5,962 nucleotides of DNA from an uncultured Sutterella sp. GTDB lineage: Bacteria > Pseudomonadota > Gammaproteobacteria > Burkholderiales > Burkholderiaceae_F. Every line of letters begins with the position of its first letter. Positions within the stretch are counted from its first letter, which is position 1. Positions 1-5,639 of the stretch are shown here, piece by piece. The stretch covers positions 1 through 5,962 of the forward strand of contig URYO01000085.1 of the NCBI GenBank assembly GCA_900552195.1, in the 5' to 3' direction. The notes under the pieces are model-generated. The model ran no database searches and was not told the origin of the DNA. It saw only the letters and a program-made list of their open reading frames with translations. Position numbers and translations under genes: made by a program.

Positions 1-119
1 ATTACGATGTGTTGCGCGAGGTTGAAAAGGTTCAGAAGCTGAGAAAGCTTCTTGATTCTTTGACAGTGCATTTTCTTGAAGTAGCTCAACCCCTAGGGGG
101 AGTTAAAAAATCAGACTGA
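1..119 (+). CDS. C-terminal end of an unrecognised phage protein (5' partial)
   Basis: An open frame entering from the left edge (first whole codon at base 3) gives 38 residues and stops at TGA 117-119. I do not recognise the family. The visible part begins YDVLREVEKVQKLRKLLDSL, with leucines and valines spaced as in an amphipathic helix or coiled coil, and then a short polar tail ending in GGVKKSD. Phages with a P27-type small terminase often have an HNH endonuclease gene just upstream, but these residues show no HNH signature; the diagnostic part of such a protein would lie outside the window anyway. The other two forward frames close within the first 45 bases, which supports this frame. 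It could also be a small regulatory or lysis-region protein. Confidence is moderate that it is coding and low on any function. Confidence 0.5.
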   Translation, partial: YDVLREVEKVQKLRKLLDSLTVHFLEVAQPLGGVKKSD

Positions 120-127
120 TGGCCTTC

Positions 128-146
128 AAGACCGCGCCCCCAGTCA
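128..146. other. Candidate cos region (GC-rich C-run upstream of the small terminase)
   Basis: The 91 bases between the upstream stop and the small terminase start are AT-rich except for one GC block, ACCGCGCCCCC at 131-141. What is seen is only the composition and the position. Cohesive-end sites in cos-packaging phages of this type commonly lie just upstream of the terminase genes and are often GC-rich. The cos reading is inference: no nick site or terminase-binding repeats can be proved here, and a headful (pac) phage would not need one. Confidence 0.3.
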
Positions 147-199
147 AATTTTTGTGCATGCAGAATTGGTAAATTTCGGCCTTTTTTGCTTTTGTGTTT

Positions 200-203
200 G
201 GAG
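200..203 (+). promoter_or_regulatory. Ribosome binding site deciding the small terminase start
   Basis: GGAG lies 7 bases before the ATG at 211. The in-frame ATG at 154 has no purine-rich site before it (the bases are T-rich), so this site favours 211 as the true start. Confidence 0.75.
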
Positions 204-210
204 TGAAAAA

Positions 211-804
211 ATGAGAGGTAGTAAACCTAAACCTACCGAATTAAAAGAGCTTCAGGGAACACTTCAGCCGTGCCGCACAAACCCGTTAGAACCGAAGCTC
301 AAAAAAAAAATCGAAAACGACACGGCTCCGCCGGACTACCTATCGGACCGCGCCAAGGTCCATTGGCAATTTGTGATCGCCAATGAAGGGACCTTCTGGC
401 TGAAGCAGTGCGACCGCGCAATGCTTGAGCAGTATTGCGAAATTTGGGCGGAACTAATCGCTGCGCGCGAGGAAAAGAAAGAGGTACTGAAGGAATTGGC
501 CTCCGCCCGAAAGAATCTCGCTGAAATGATCCGCTGCCAAGCAATGGAAGCCGCTCGCGCGTGGGCCAAGGAAAGAGACCGCCTCGAAGAGCGTGAACGT
601 TATCTGTCAAACCTGATTGTGAAAACAATTCAGCCGTTTAAAGCGGTCGCTTCGGAATTGGGTTTGACGCCTTCTTCTCGCTCCCGCGTGATAGCCACCG
701 GAGAAGAACCCGGGAACGTCGATAACAAAACGATGTCGCTGTTCGGTGATGACGCGATTGACGAATGCCTTGAGGGCCTGAACTATGAGGGCATGATGAC
801 ATGA
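211..804 (+). CDS. terS: Phage terminase small subunit, P27 family
   Basis: 197 residues. The small subunit binds the packaging site on concatemeric phage DNA and hands it to the large subunit. The N-terminus MRGSKPKPTELKELQGT is the family's usual basic (R/K)xPKPT-LK-LQG opening. APPDYLSDRAKVHW (about 39-52) matches the family's A-PP-L---A---W block, and LGLTPSSRSRV (150-160) is the classic C-terminal signature. Between them lies a long charged helical stretch (about 85-145) rich in Glu, Arg and Lys, without the Gly/Asn-Pro segment many members carry there; at 197 residues it is longer than most. I chose 211 over the in-frame ATG at 154 because 211 has a GGAG site and the extra 19 residues (MHAELVNFGLFCFC...) look unlike the family. 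An A10 run at 301-310 encodes Lys31-33. The stop overlaps the next start in ATGA, implying coupled translation with terL. Confidence 0.93.
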   Translation: MRGSKPKPTELKELQGTLQPCRTNPLEPKLKKKIENDTAPPDYLSDRAKVHWQFVIANEGTFWLKQCDRAMLEQYCEIWAELIAAREEKKEVLKELASARKNLAEMIRCQAMEAARAWAKERDRLEERERYLSNLIVKTIQPFKAVASELGLTPSSRSRVIATGEEPGNVDNKTMSLFGDDAIDECLEGLNYEGMMT

Positions 805-2492
805 CGAACTATGTGGCAAAGGCTAATTGGTATATCAATCAGGTCCTTTCCGGAAGCCTTCCGGCCTGCGTTTACGTAAAGCAGGCGTGCGCCCGGCAAA
901 AAGATGATCTGGAGCGCTCTTCTCGGGAAGACTTCCCGTTTGAGTTTTCAGCCCGGGCAGCCACCCGGGTTTGTTTATTCATTGAGCATCTGAGGCACGT
1001 AAAGGGCCCGCTTGCCGGACAGAACATCAAACTGGAGCCTTGGCAGTGCTTCATTCTGACCACAGTGTTCGGTTGGATCCGGAAGGACACCAAAAAGCGA
1101 AGATTCAAGCGCGCTTATGTTGAGGTGCCTCGCGGCAATGCAAAGTCCACCCTTTCTGCTGCCATCGGTCTGTACATGATGACGATGGACGGCGAAGGCG
1201 GTGCCGGCTGCTACAGTTTTGCGACTACACGCGAGCAGGCCCGAGAAGTTTTCGACGTCGCAAAAGGGATGTGCAAGCGTTGTCCGGACATCCGGGAAAG
1301 TTTAGGCGTAAAGGTTTTTGAGCATTCGATCACACAGCAGCAGTCAGCCAGCTGCTTCATGCCGAAAAGCGCCCAGGGCAATACGCTAGACGGCCTGAAT
1401 ACACACTTTGCTTGCATTGACGAATTGCACGCTCATAAAACGAGAGAGGTCTACGACGTTGTTGAGACTTCAATCGGTAAACGGTTGCAGCCGTTACTCT
1501 TCGCAATTACAACCGCGGGCTTTGACCTTACCGGTATTTGCTACGAACTTCGGACCTACGTTCTGGAAATTCTGTCCGGAGCGGCACAAAGTGAAGATCA
1601 GTTCGGTGTGATTTACACGATTGACAAGAATGATGATTGGAAATCGGACGCTGCTTTGCAGAAAGCAAATCCGAACTGGGCAGTATCGGTTATGCCAGAG
1701 ACGATCAAGTCCCTTCGGGATAAGGCGGTTCAGGTCGCCAGTGCAGCAAACAACTTCAAAACGAAACATCTGAACGTTTGGTGCAATGCGAACTCTGCCT
1801 GGATGGATATGGTCGCGCTTTCAAATTGTGTCGATGAGAACCTATCTTTAGAGCAATTTGAAGGCGAGGAATGCTTTATAGGCATAGACCTTGCCAGCCG
1901 CATCGACATTGCAGCAATGGTGAAATTGTTCCGGAGAACTATTGACGGAAAAACTCACTACTACGCTTTCGGCGATTACTGGCTTCCGCGAGACACCGTT
2001 GAATCCTCTCCGAACAGTCAGTACAGAGGCTGGGATGTCACAGGCGAGCTGCATGTCACGGACGGCGCGTCTACCGACTTCGATCAAATCGAATCACAGC
2101 TGCTGGAAGACTGCAGCCGGTTCGATGTCATGGAGGTTCCTTACGACCCCTTCCAGGCGACACAGTTTTCGGAACGAATGCTCCGACAGAACGTTCCGAT
2201 GATCGAGTGTCGAGCAACAGTCCTTCAGTTCAGTACTCCGATGAAGGAAATCGAAGCGGCCGTCCGAGACGGCCGTTTTCATTACAACGGGGATCGTGTG
2301 CTGACCTGGATGTTCTCTAACGTTACCTGTCACCAGGACGCCAAGGAAAACATCTTCCCGCGCAAAGAAAGAGTCGAAAACAAAATCGACGGCGTTGTCG
2401 CTTTGATTATGGCCATGAATCGCGCAATGGCTGCCGGCGAAGAATACGACCTAAACGCATTTTTAGACCGCGATGTCTGTTTGAGATTTTGA
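801..2492 (+). CDS. terL: Phage terminase large subunit (ATPase and nuclease)
   Basis: 563 residues, full length for the Terminase_1 family that pairs with P27 small subunits. It is the packaging motor: the N-terminal ATPase drives DNA into the prohead through the portal and the C-terminal RNase H-like nuclease cuts genome units. Walker A is PRGNAKST (110-117; Lys115, Ser116), with Ala where most P-loops have Gly. Walker B with the catalytic Glu is FACIDELH (203-210; Asp207, Glu208). The coupling motif is ITTAG (236-240). Nuclease acidic residues are probably Asp363 in GIDLAS, Asp449 in PYDP and Asp530 in KIDGVVAL. LEPWQCFIL (78-86) is the conserved adenine-binding/Q-motif region. Its ATG overlaps the terS stop by 4 bases, so it is probably translated by coupling. 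The first 170 bases hold an unusual group of inverted repeats, and another hairpin lies at 2257-2275. Confidence 0.96.
   Translation: MTNYVAKANWYINQVLSGSLPACVYVKQACARQKDDLERSSREDFPFEFSARAATRVCLFIEHLRHVKGPLAGQNIKLEPWQCFILTTVFGWIRKDTKKRRFKRAYVEVPRGNAKSTLSAAIGLYMMTMDGEGGAGCYSFATTREQAREVFDVAKGMCKRCPDIRESLGVKVFEHSITQQQSASCFMPKSAQGNTLDGLNTHFACIDELHAHKTREVYDVVETSIGKRLQPLLFAITTAGFDLTGICYELRTYVLEILSGAAQSEDQFGVIYTIDKNDDWKSDAALQKANPNWAVSVMPETIKSLRDKAVQVASAANNFKTKHLNVWCNANSAWMDMVALSNCVDENLSLEQFEGEECFIGIDLASRIDIAAMVKLFRRTIDGKTHYYAFGDYWLPRDTVESSPNSQYRGWDVTGELHVTDGASTDFDQIESQLLEDCSRFDVMEVPYDPFQATQFSERMLRQNVPMIECRATVLQFSTPMKEIEAAVRDGRFHYNGDRVLTWMFSNVTCHQDAKENIFPRKERVENKIDGVVALIMAMNRAMAAGEEYDLNAFLDRDVCLRF
850..864. 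repeat. Inverted repeat, 7-bp arms
   Basis: CCGGAAG (850-856) and CTTCCGG (858-864) are perfect reverse complements around a single central base. It lies inside the terL start region and directly abuts the next inverted repeat. Its sequence resembles the repeat at 924-938 (C-GGAAG-N-CTTCC-G). Function unknown. Confidence 0.7.
865..885. repeat. Inverted repeat, 10-bp arms with a one-base bulge
   Basis: CCTGC (865-869) pairs with GCAGG (881-885), and the centre TTTACGTAAA (871-880) is itself a perfect 10-bp palindrome. G870 is the only unmatched base. As RNA it would form a stem with a small ACGU loop. It lies within terL codons, so it may be chance. Confidence 0.6.
924..938. repeat. Inverted repeat, 7-bp arms, similar to 850-864
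   Basis: CGGGAAG (924-930) and CTTCCCG (932-938) pair around A931. Its architecture and core (GGAAG-N-CTTCC) match the repeat at 850-864, centre to centre 74 bases away. An 8-bp palindrome, GAGCGCTC (912-919), sits just before it. Confidence 0.65.
951..970. repeat. Paired 8-bp palindromes able to form a hairpin
   Basis: GCCCGGGC (951-958) and ACCCGGGT (963-970) are each perfect palindromes. Their CCCGGG cores (952-957 and 964-969) can also pair with each other across the six-base loop CAGCCA. The T-rich stretch TTTGTTTATT follows, so as RNA it looks somewhat like an intrinsic terminator inside terL, although the T run is interrupted. Confidence 0.55.
2257..2279 (+). repeat. Intragenic terminator-like hairpin in terL
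   Basis: CGGCCGTC (2257-2264) and GACGGCCG (2268-2275) form a perfect 8-bp stem with a CGA loop, followed by TTTT (2276-2279). A2254, A2255 and G2256 can extend the stem by pairing with three of the Ts. It encodes part of the EAAVRDGRFH stretch of terL, so the structure could be a by-product of those codons. Whether it terminates or pauses transcription is unknown. Confidence 0.55.
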
Positions 2493-2493
2493 T

Positions 2494-3723
2494 ATGTTTT
2501 CATTTACACGATGGTTCACCGGAGGCCTTCTCGGTGACAAACGAGGCATTCAAAGCCCCTACCCGATGGGCGCAACGGTCCCGAACCTGAAAAACGTCGG
2601 TCCGAATGAAGCGCTGCAGATCAGTACCGTCTGGGCCTGCGTTGATCTGATCACAAAAACCCTTGCCTCCATGCCGATGCAGATTTTTGAGATCAAGAAA
2701 AACAAGCGCGAGATTTCCCGGGGCAGCAACCTTTGGACACTGCTCCACGATTCTCCGAATGCGCTGATGACGCCGTTCGAGTTTTATCGTGCCCTCCTGC
2801 TCGATCTCATTCTTCGAGGCAACGGATATGCGGTGGTGGACAGAAACAGCAGCGGCGAAGTGGTCGCCATGTTCCCGATCTCAGCCGATCAGGTAACTGT
2901 TCAAACGGTAGAAAAATCTGAAAATCAGATTGAAATCGTCTATGAATACAAACTAAACGGCGTGCCTTACCAGTTCGCGCCGGAGCGCATTCTTCACCTG
3001 AAGGGAATGGGAAAAGGCCTCATTGGTTTATCAAATCTTGAGTTCATGCGTCCGAATCTGGATGAGAGCATCAAGATGCAGGAAAACAGCGCCCTTCTCT
3101 TTGGCAACGGAAGTTCGGCCAAGGGCATCTTGACGGTCGACCACAATCTGGACGACACCGCGCGCAAAAAGTTAGCCAAAAAGTATTCCGGCATTCAGCT
3201 CTACAACGAATCGGGCCTTTGGATTCTTCCGGCCGACATGCGTTATCAGCAGGTGAGCTTATCGCCGGCTGACACCGAGCTTCTGGAGAGCCGCCGATTC
3301 AGCGTTGAGGAAATCTGCCGCTGGTTCGGTGTTCCGGAAGTCCTGATTAACGGCTCAAGCGATAAGGTCGAGGAGGCTATGGATCTGTTTTACAAAACAA
3401 CCATTAGACCGCTGGCCATCAATATTGAACAGGCCGTCCGGAAATCAATCTTCACGGCCGACCAGCGAGAAAAGTTCACCTGTGAATTTAACCTCGATGC
3501 CATGCTGCGCGCGAGTCTGTCCAGTCGTGCAGAGGTGTACGCGAAGATGGTCCAGAACGGCCTCAAAACTCGTAACGAGTGCCGCGAACTTGAAAACGAT
3601 GCGCCTTTGGACGGCGGAGACGGTCTAACCGTTCAGAACAATCTTGTTCCGATTGATCAACTTGGAAAGATTGATCCGAGTCAAACCAGCCAAAAGGAAA
3701 TTCCTGAGGAAATCAGACAATGA
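2494..3723 (+). CDS. Phage portal protein, HK97 family
   Basis: 409 residues, normal for the HK97 portal family (Phage_portal). Twelve copies form the ring at one capsid vertex through which DNA enters and leaves and on which the terminase docks. Family blocks are present in order: STVWACVDLITKTLASMPMQ (44-63), LLLDLILRGNGYAVVDRN (101-118), SLSPADTELLESRRFSVEEI (255-274) and CRWFGVPEVLI (275-285), followed by the helix KVEEAMDLFYKTTIRPLA (291-308) that forms the long stem and crown-side region. The C-terminal tail (about 380-409) is polar and low in complexity. The start lies 1 base after the terL stop, with only a weak purine site (GAG, 2483-2485), so it is probably coupled to terL translation. 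The stop overlaps the protease start in ATGA. Confidence 0.95.
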   Translation: MFSFTRWFTGGLLGDKRGIQSPYPMGATVPNLKNVGPNEALQISTVWACVDLITKTLASMPMQIFEIKKNKREISRGSNLWTLLHDSPNALMTPFEFYRALLLDLILRGNGYAVVDRNSSGEVVAMFPISADQVTVQTVEKSENQIEIVYEYKLNGVPYQFAPERILHLKGMGKGLIGLSNLEFMRPNLDESIKMQENSALLFGNGSSAKGILTVDHNLDDTARKKLAKKYSGIQLYNESGLWILPADMRYQQVSLSPADTELLESRRFSVEEICRWFGVPEVLINGSSDKVEEAMDLFYKTTIRPLAINIEQAVRKSIFTADQREKFTCEFNLDAMLRASLSSRAEVYAKMVQNGLKTRNECRELENDAPLDGGDGLTVQNNLVPIDQLGKIDPSQTSQKEIPEEIRQ

Positions 3724-4385
3724 CATTAAGAGCATTAAAACTGACCGCGAAACAGGCTCGGCTTTCTGCGACCGGCCGAACCTTTACGGGCTATGCCACC
3801 GTTTATGACAATGTAAACACTTACGGTTTTTCAATTGCGGCGGGTGCCTATGACGAACTTTTGAAAAACGGTGTTAAGCCCAGAATGTTTTTCAATCACG
3901 ATTCCTGGGGCGTGCCCATCGGTATTTGGACAAAGCTCGAAAGTGACGACATCGGGTTGAAAGTTACCGGAGAACTCACTGAAGGTCTGGAAGAAAGTGA
4001 CCGCATCCTCGCTTGTCTGAAACATGGATCTGTGGACGGATTGAGCGTCTGTATCGGTTATGACGATGACTGCATTCTTGGTTCCAAAATTATTAAGGTT
4101 TTGAGCTTGAATGAAATCAGCGTGGTGACTTTCCCGGCTGACGAAAGAGCACGAATCACTGAGGCCCTGAGCGCACAGCTCGAAACACAAATCAAGAGCC
4201 TCTCTAACGAAAAAGATTTTGAAGACTTCCTGCGTGATGCCGGCGGTCTGTCGAGAGCGAGAGCAAAGCAATTTATCTCGCAAGCAAAGAGTTGTCTGTC
4301 TGCTCAGCGTGATGCTGAACTGCCGATCGACTCGAACCTTCTGGCAGACATCTGCCGTGAATCTAACCGTCTTGTAGGAAAATAA
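3720..4385 (+). CDS. HK97-type prohead maturation protease (peptidase S78)
   Basis: 221 residues. It is packaged in the prohead, where it removes the delta domain of the capsid protein and then itself, allowing expansion. The fold shows FTGYATVYDN (22-31), the His block MFFNHD (56-61, His60), the Ser block SVDGLSVCIGY (104-114, Ser109) and the acidic block LNEISVVTFPADERA (130-144, Glu132). These are the expected His, Ser and Glu of the S78 triad. After about residue 160 a polar extension contains FEDFLRDAGGLSRARAKQF (167-185), a short helix pair seen at the C-terminus of many such proteases and probably an assembly or capsid-binding tail. The ATG overlaps the portal stop, and the stop is 1 base before the capsid ATG. 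The product is a phage assembly enzyme, not a host protease. Confidence 0.94.
   Translation: MTLRALKLTAKQARLSATGRTFTGYATVYDNVNTYGFSIAAGAYDELLKNGVKPRMFFNHDSWGVPIGIWTKLESDDIGLKVTGELTEGLEESDRILACLKHGSVDGLSVCIGYDDDCILGSKIIKVLSLNEISVVTFPADERARITEALSAQLETQIKSLSNEKDFEDFLRDAGGLSRARAKQFISQAKSCLSAQRDAELPIDSNLLADICRESNRLVGK
4376..4379 (+). promoter_or_regulatory. Ribosome binding site of the capsid gene
   Basis: AGGA lies 7 bases before the ATG at 4387, inside the last codons of the protease gene. It is a better site than those of the portal and connector genes, which fits the need for hundreds of capsid subunits per virion. Confidence 0.65.
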
Positions 4386-4386
4386 A

Positions 4387-5598
4387 ATGGACCCTAAAGA
4401 AATCAAAGCAATACTTGAAACAATCAAGCAAAATCTCAGCAAAGCAGCTTCCGCCGAAGAAATTAAACAACTGAAAGAGGAACTTGCCAGGCTCTCCAAG
4501 CAGCTTCAGGATATGCAGTCCGACGATGCAGTCGGCAAGCTCAAAGAAGAAACTGCCAAGTTGTCTAAGCAGGTTTTTGAACTGCAGCAGAAAAACTCTT
4601 TCTCTGCCGGCGAACCCAAGGCTCCCGTTGTGAAGTCTCTCGGCCAAATGTTCGTTGAATCCAAGGAATACAACAACTTTAAGCTTGGCCAGAGCAGCCG
4701 TGTTCGCGTGACCCTTGCAGAGAGTGATACGACTACCACGCAGACAAACAACCCGATCACCACACCGACAAACGGCGTTCCTAAAGACCGTATCGCAGGC
4801 ATCATTGCTGCACCGGCAATTCCGCCTGTCGTTGGAGCGTTGCTCAATTCCGGTACCACGACATCCAATATGATCGAGTACCTGAAGGAATCCGATGAAG
4901 ACAACAACGCGGCTGAAACGGCTGAAGGTGCCAAGAAGCCTTACTCCACCTTCTCCTTTGCAACAGAAACCGCTCCGGTTCGCACGATTGCCCACATCAC
5001 TCGCATTACCCGCCAGCTCGCGGATGACTTGCCTGCTCTGGCAGCTTTCATTGATAACCGTATGGCCAAGGGTGTTGAGGATCGCGTTGAAGCACAGATC
5101 ATCAAGGGCGACGGCACCGGACAGAACCTCGGAGGTCTCTTCAAGACCGGCAACTACACGGACCACGGTTACAAGACCACCGATAAGTTCTCCAAGCTCG
5201 ACATTCTGAAGAAGTGTATTGCTCGCCTTCAGGCTGCCGGCTACCGTCCGCAGGCCGTTCTGATGAATCCTCTGGATTGGGCTGATCTCACGCTGGATAA
5301 AAAGACAGACGGCTCTTACCTCTTAGGCAATCCTGCCAACTCTACTCAGGATGTCGTCTGGGGAGTTCCGGTTGTCCTGTCTGCCTCCGTAACAAGCGGA
5401 AACTTCATGGTCGGGGACTTCTTCGCTGCGGCTACCGTTTACACACGCCAGGGCACTGTTGTTGAAATCTTTGAACAAGACGGCGACAACGTTGAAAAGA
5501 ACCTGCTCACCATTCGCGCAGAGTGCAGAAAAGCGCTCGCTGTTGAGGTTCCGTCCGCGTTGATCGGCGGAACATTCCCGGCCGAAAGCGCCTCCTAA
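4387..5598 (+). CDS. HK97-fold major capsid protein with N-terminal delta domain
   Basis: 403 residues. It forms the icosahedral shell. Residues 1-72 are a Lys/Glu/Leu-rich coiled coil, the delta domain that acts as an internal scaffold and is cut off by the protease; the cut probably falls near residues 103-112, judging by the position of the HK97 cut. The mature part has the E-loop IEYLKESDEDNNAAETAEGA (163-182), TIAHITRITRQLADD (200-214), the GDGTGQNLGGL block (241-251), VLMNPLDWADL (291-301), VVWGVPVV (323-330), NFMVGDFF (339-346) and the C-terminal LLTIRAECRKALAV (373-386). Against HK97 gp5 recalled from memory, Lys184, Asn372 and Glu379 align with Lys169, Asn356 and Glu363 of the covalent cross-link. 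The delta domain holds a diverged 16-residue repeat (29-44 and 52-67). Codons are more biased to AAG, ACC, AAC and CTC than in the following gene, as expected for high expression. Confidence 0.96.
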   Translation: MDPKEIKAILETIKQNLSKAASAEEIKQLKEELARLSKQLQDMQSDDAVGKLKEETAKLSKQVFELQQKNSFSAGEPKAPVVKSLGQMFVESKEYNNFKLGQSSRVRVTLAESDTTTTQTNNPITTPTNGVPKDRIAGIIAAPAIPPVVGALLNSGTTTSNMIEYLKESDEDNNAAETAEGAKKPYSTFSFATETAPVRTIAHITRITRQLADDLPALAAFIDNRMAKGVEDRVEAQIIKGDGTGQNLGGLFKTGNYTDHGYKTTDKFSKLDILKKCIARLQAAGYRPQAVLMNPLDWADLTLDKKTDGSYLLGNPANSTQDVVWGVPVVLSASVTSGNFMVGDFFAAATVYTRQGTVVEIFEQDGDNVEKNLLTIRAECRKALAVEVPSALIGGTFPAESAS

Positions 5599-5604
5599 TC
5601 AAAC

Positions 5605-5625
5605 GGGCCCTCCGGGGCCCTTTTT
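5605..5625 (+). terminator. Intrinsic (rho-independent) terminator after the capsid gene
   Basis: GGGCCC (5605-5610) pairs with GGGCCC (5615-5620) around the loop TCCG, followed by five Ts (5621-5625). The loop closed by C-G is a UNCG-type tetraloop, which is especially stable. It starts 6 bases after the capsid stop. The connector ATG is only 14 bases past the last T, and there is no room for a separate promoter between them, so downstream genes must depend on read-through, antitermination or a promoter inside the capsid gene. Confidence 0.85.
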
Positions 5626-5639
5626 CATAGGCATCATCC

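Noticed and set aside
60..90. TTGACA at 60-65 as the -35 box of a terminase promoter
   Set aside because: No acceptable -10 hexamer occurs 16-18 bases downstream (TAGCTC and AGCTCA are poor), and it lies within the upstream coding frame.
90..110. CCCCTAGGGG palindrome followed by an A run, as a terminator
   Set aside because: The palindrome has no room for a loop and is followed by A's, not T's, on the + strand. On the other strand no T run follows it either.
154..210. Upstream extension of terS to the in-frame ATG at 154
   Set aside because: No Shine-Dalgarno before it, and the added residues (Cys/Phe-rich) do not resemble the family N-terminus, whereas the ATG at 211 has GGAG at a proper distance and starts on the conserved basic motif.
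1281..1290. TGTCCGGACA perfect palindrome in terL as an operator
   Set aside because: It is isolated, within conserved coding sequence, and palindromes of this length are expected by chance in a window of this size.
3831..4499. Long open frame on the minus strand (222 codons) across the protease gene
   Set aside because: It lies opposite a confidently identified gene, has no recognisable domain, and is Cys/Phe/Ser-rich as expected from the reverse complement of the real coding frame.
4363..5166. Long open frame on the minus strand (267 codons) across the capsid gene
   Set aside because: The strong codon bias of the capsid gene leaves few stops on the opposite strand. No family match and no supporting signals were seen.
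4895..5209. Alternative-frame open stretch (104 codons) on the plus strand within the capsid gene
   Set aside because: Arg/Ser/Thr-rich low-complexity product with no start signal; it is a shadow of the capsid frame.
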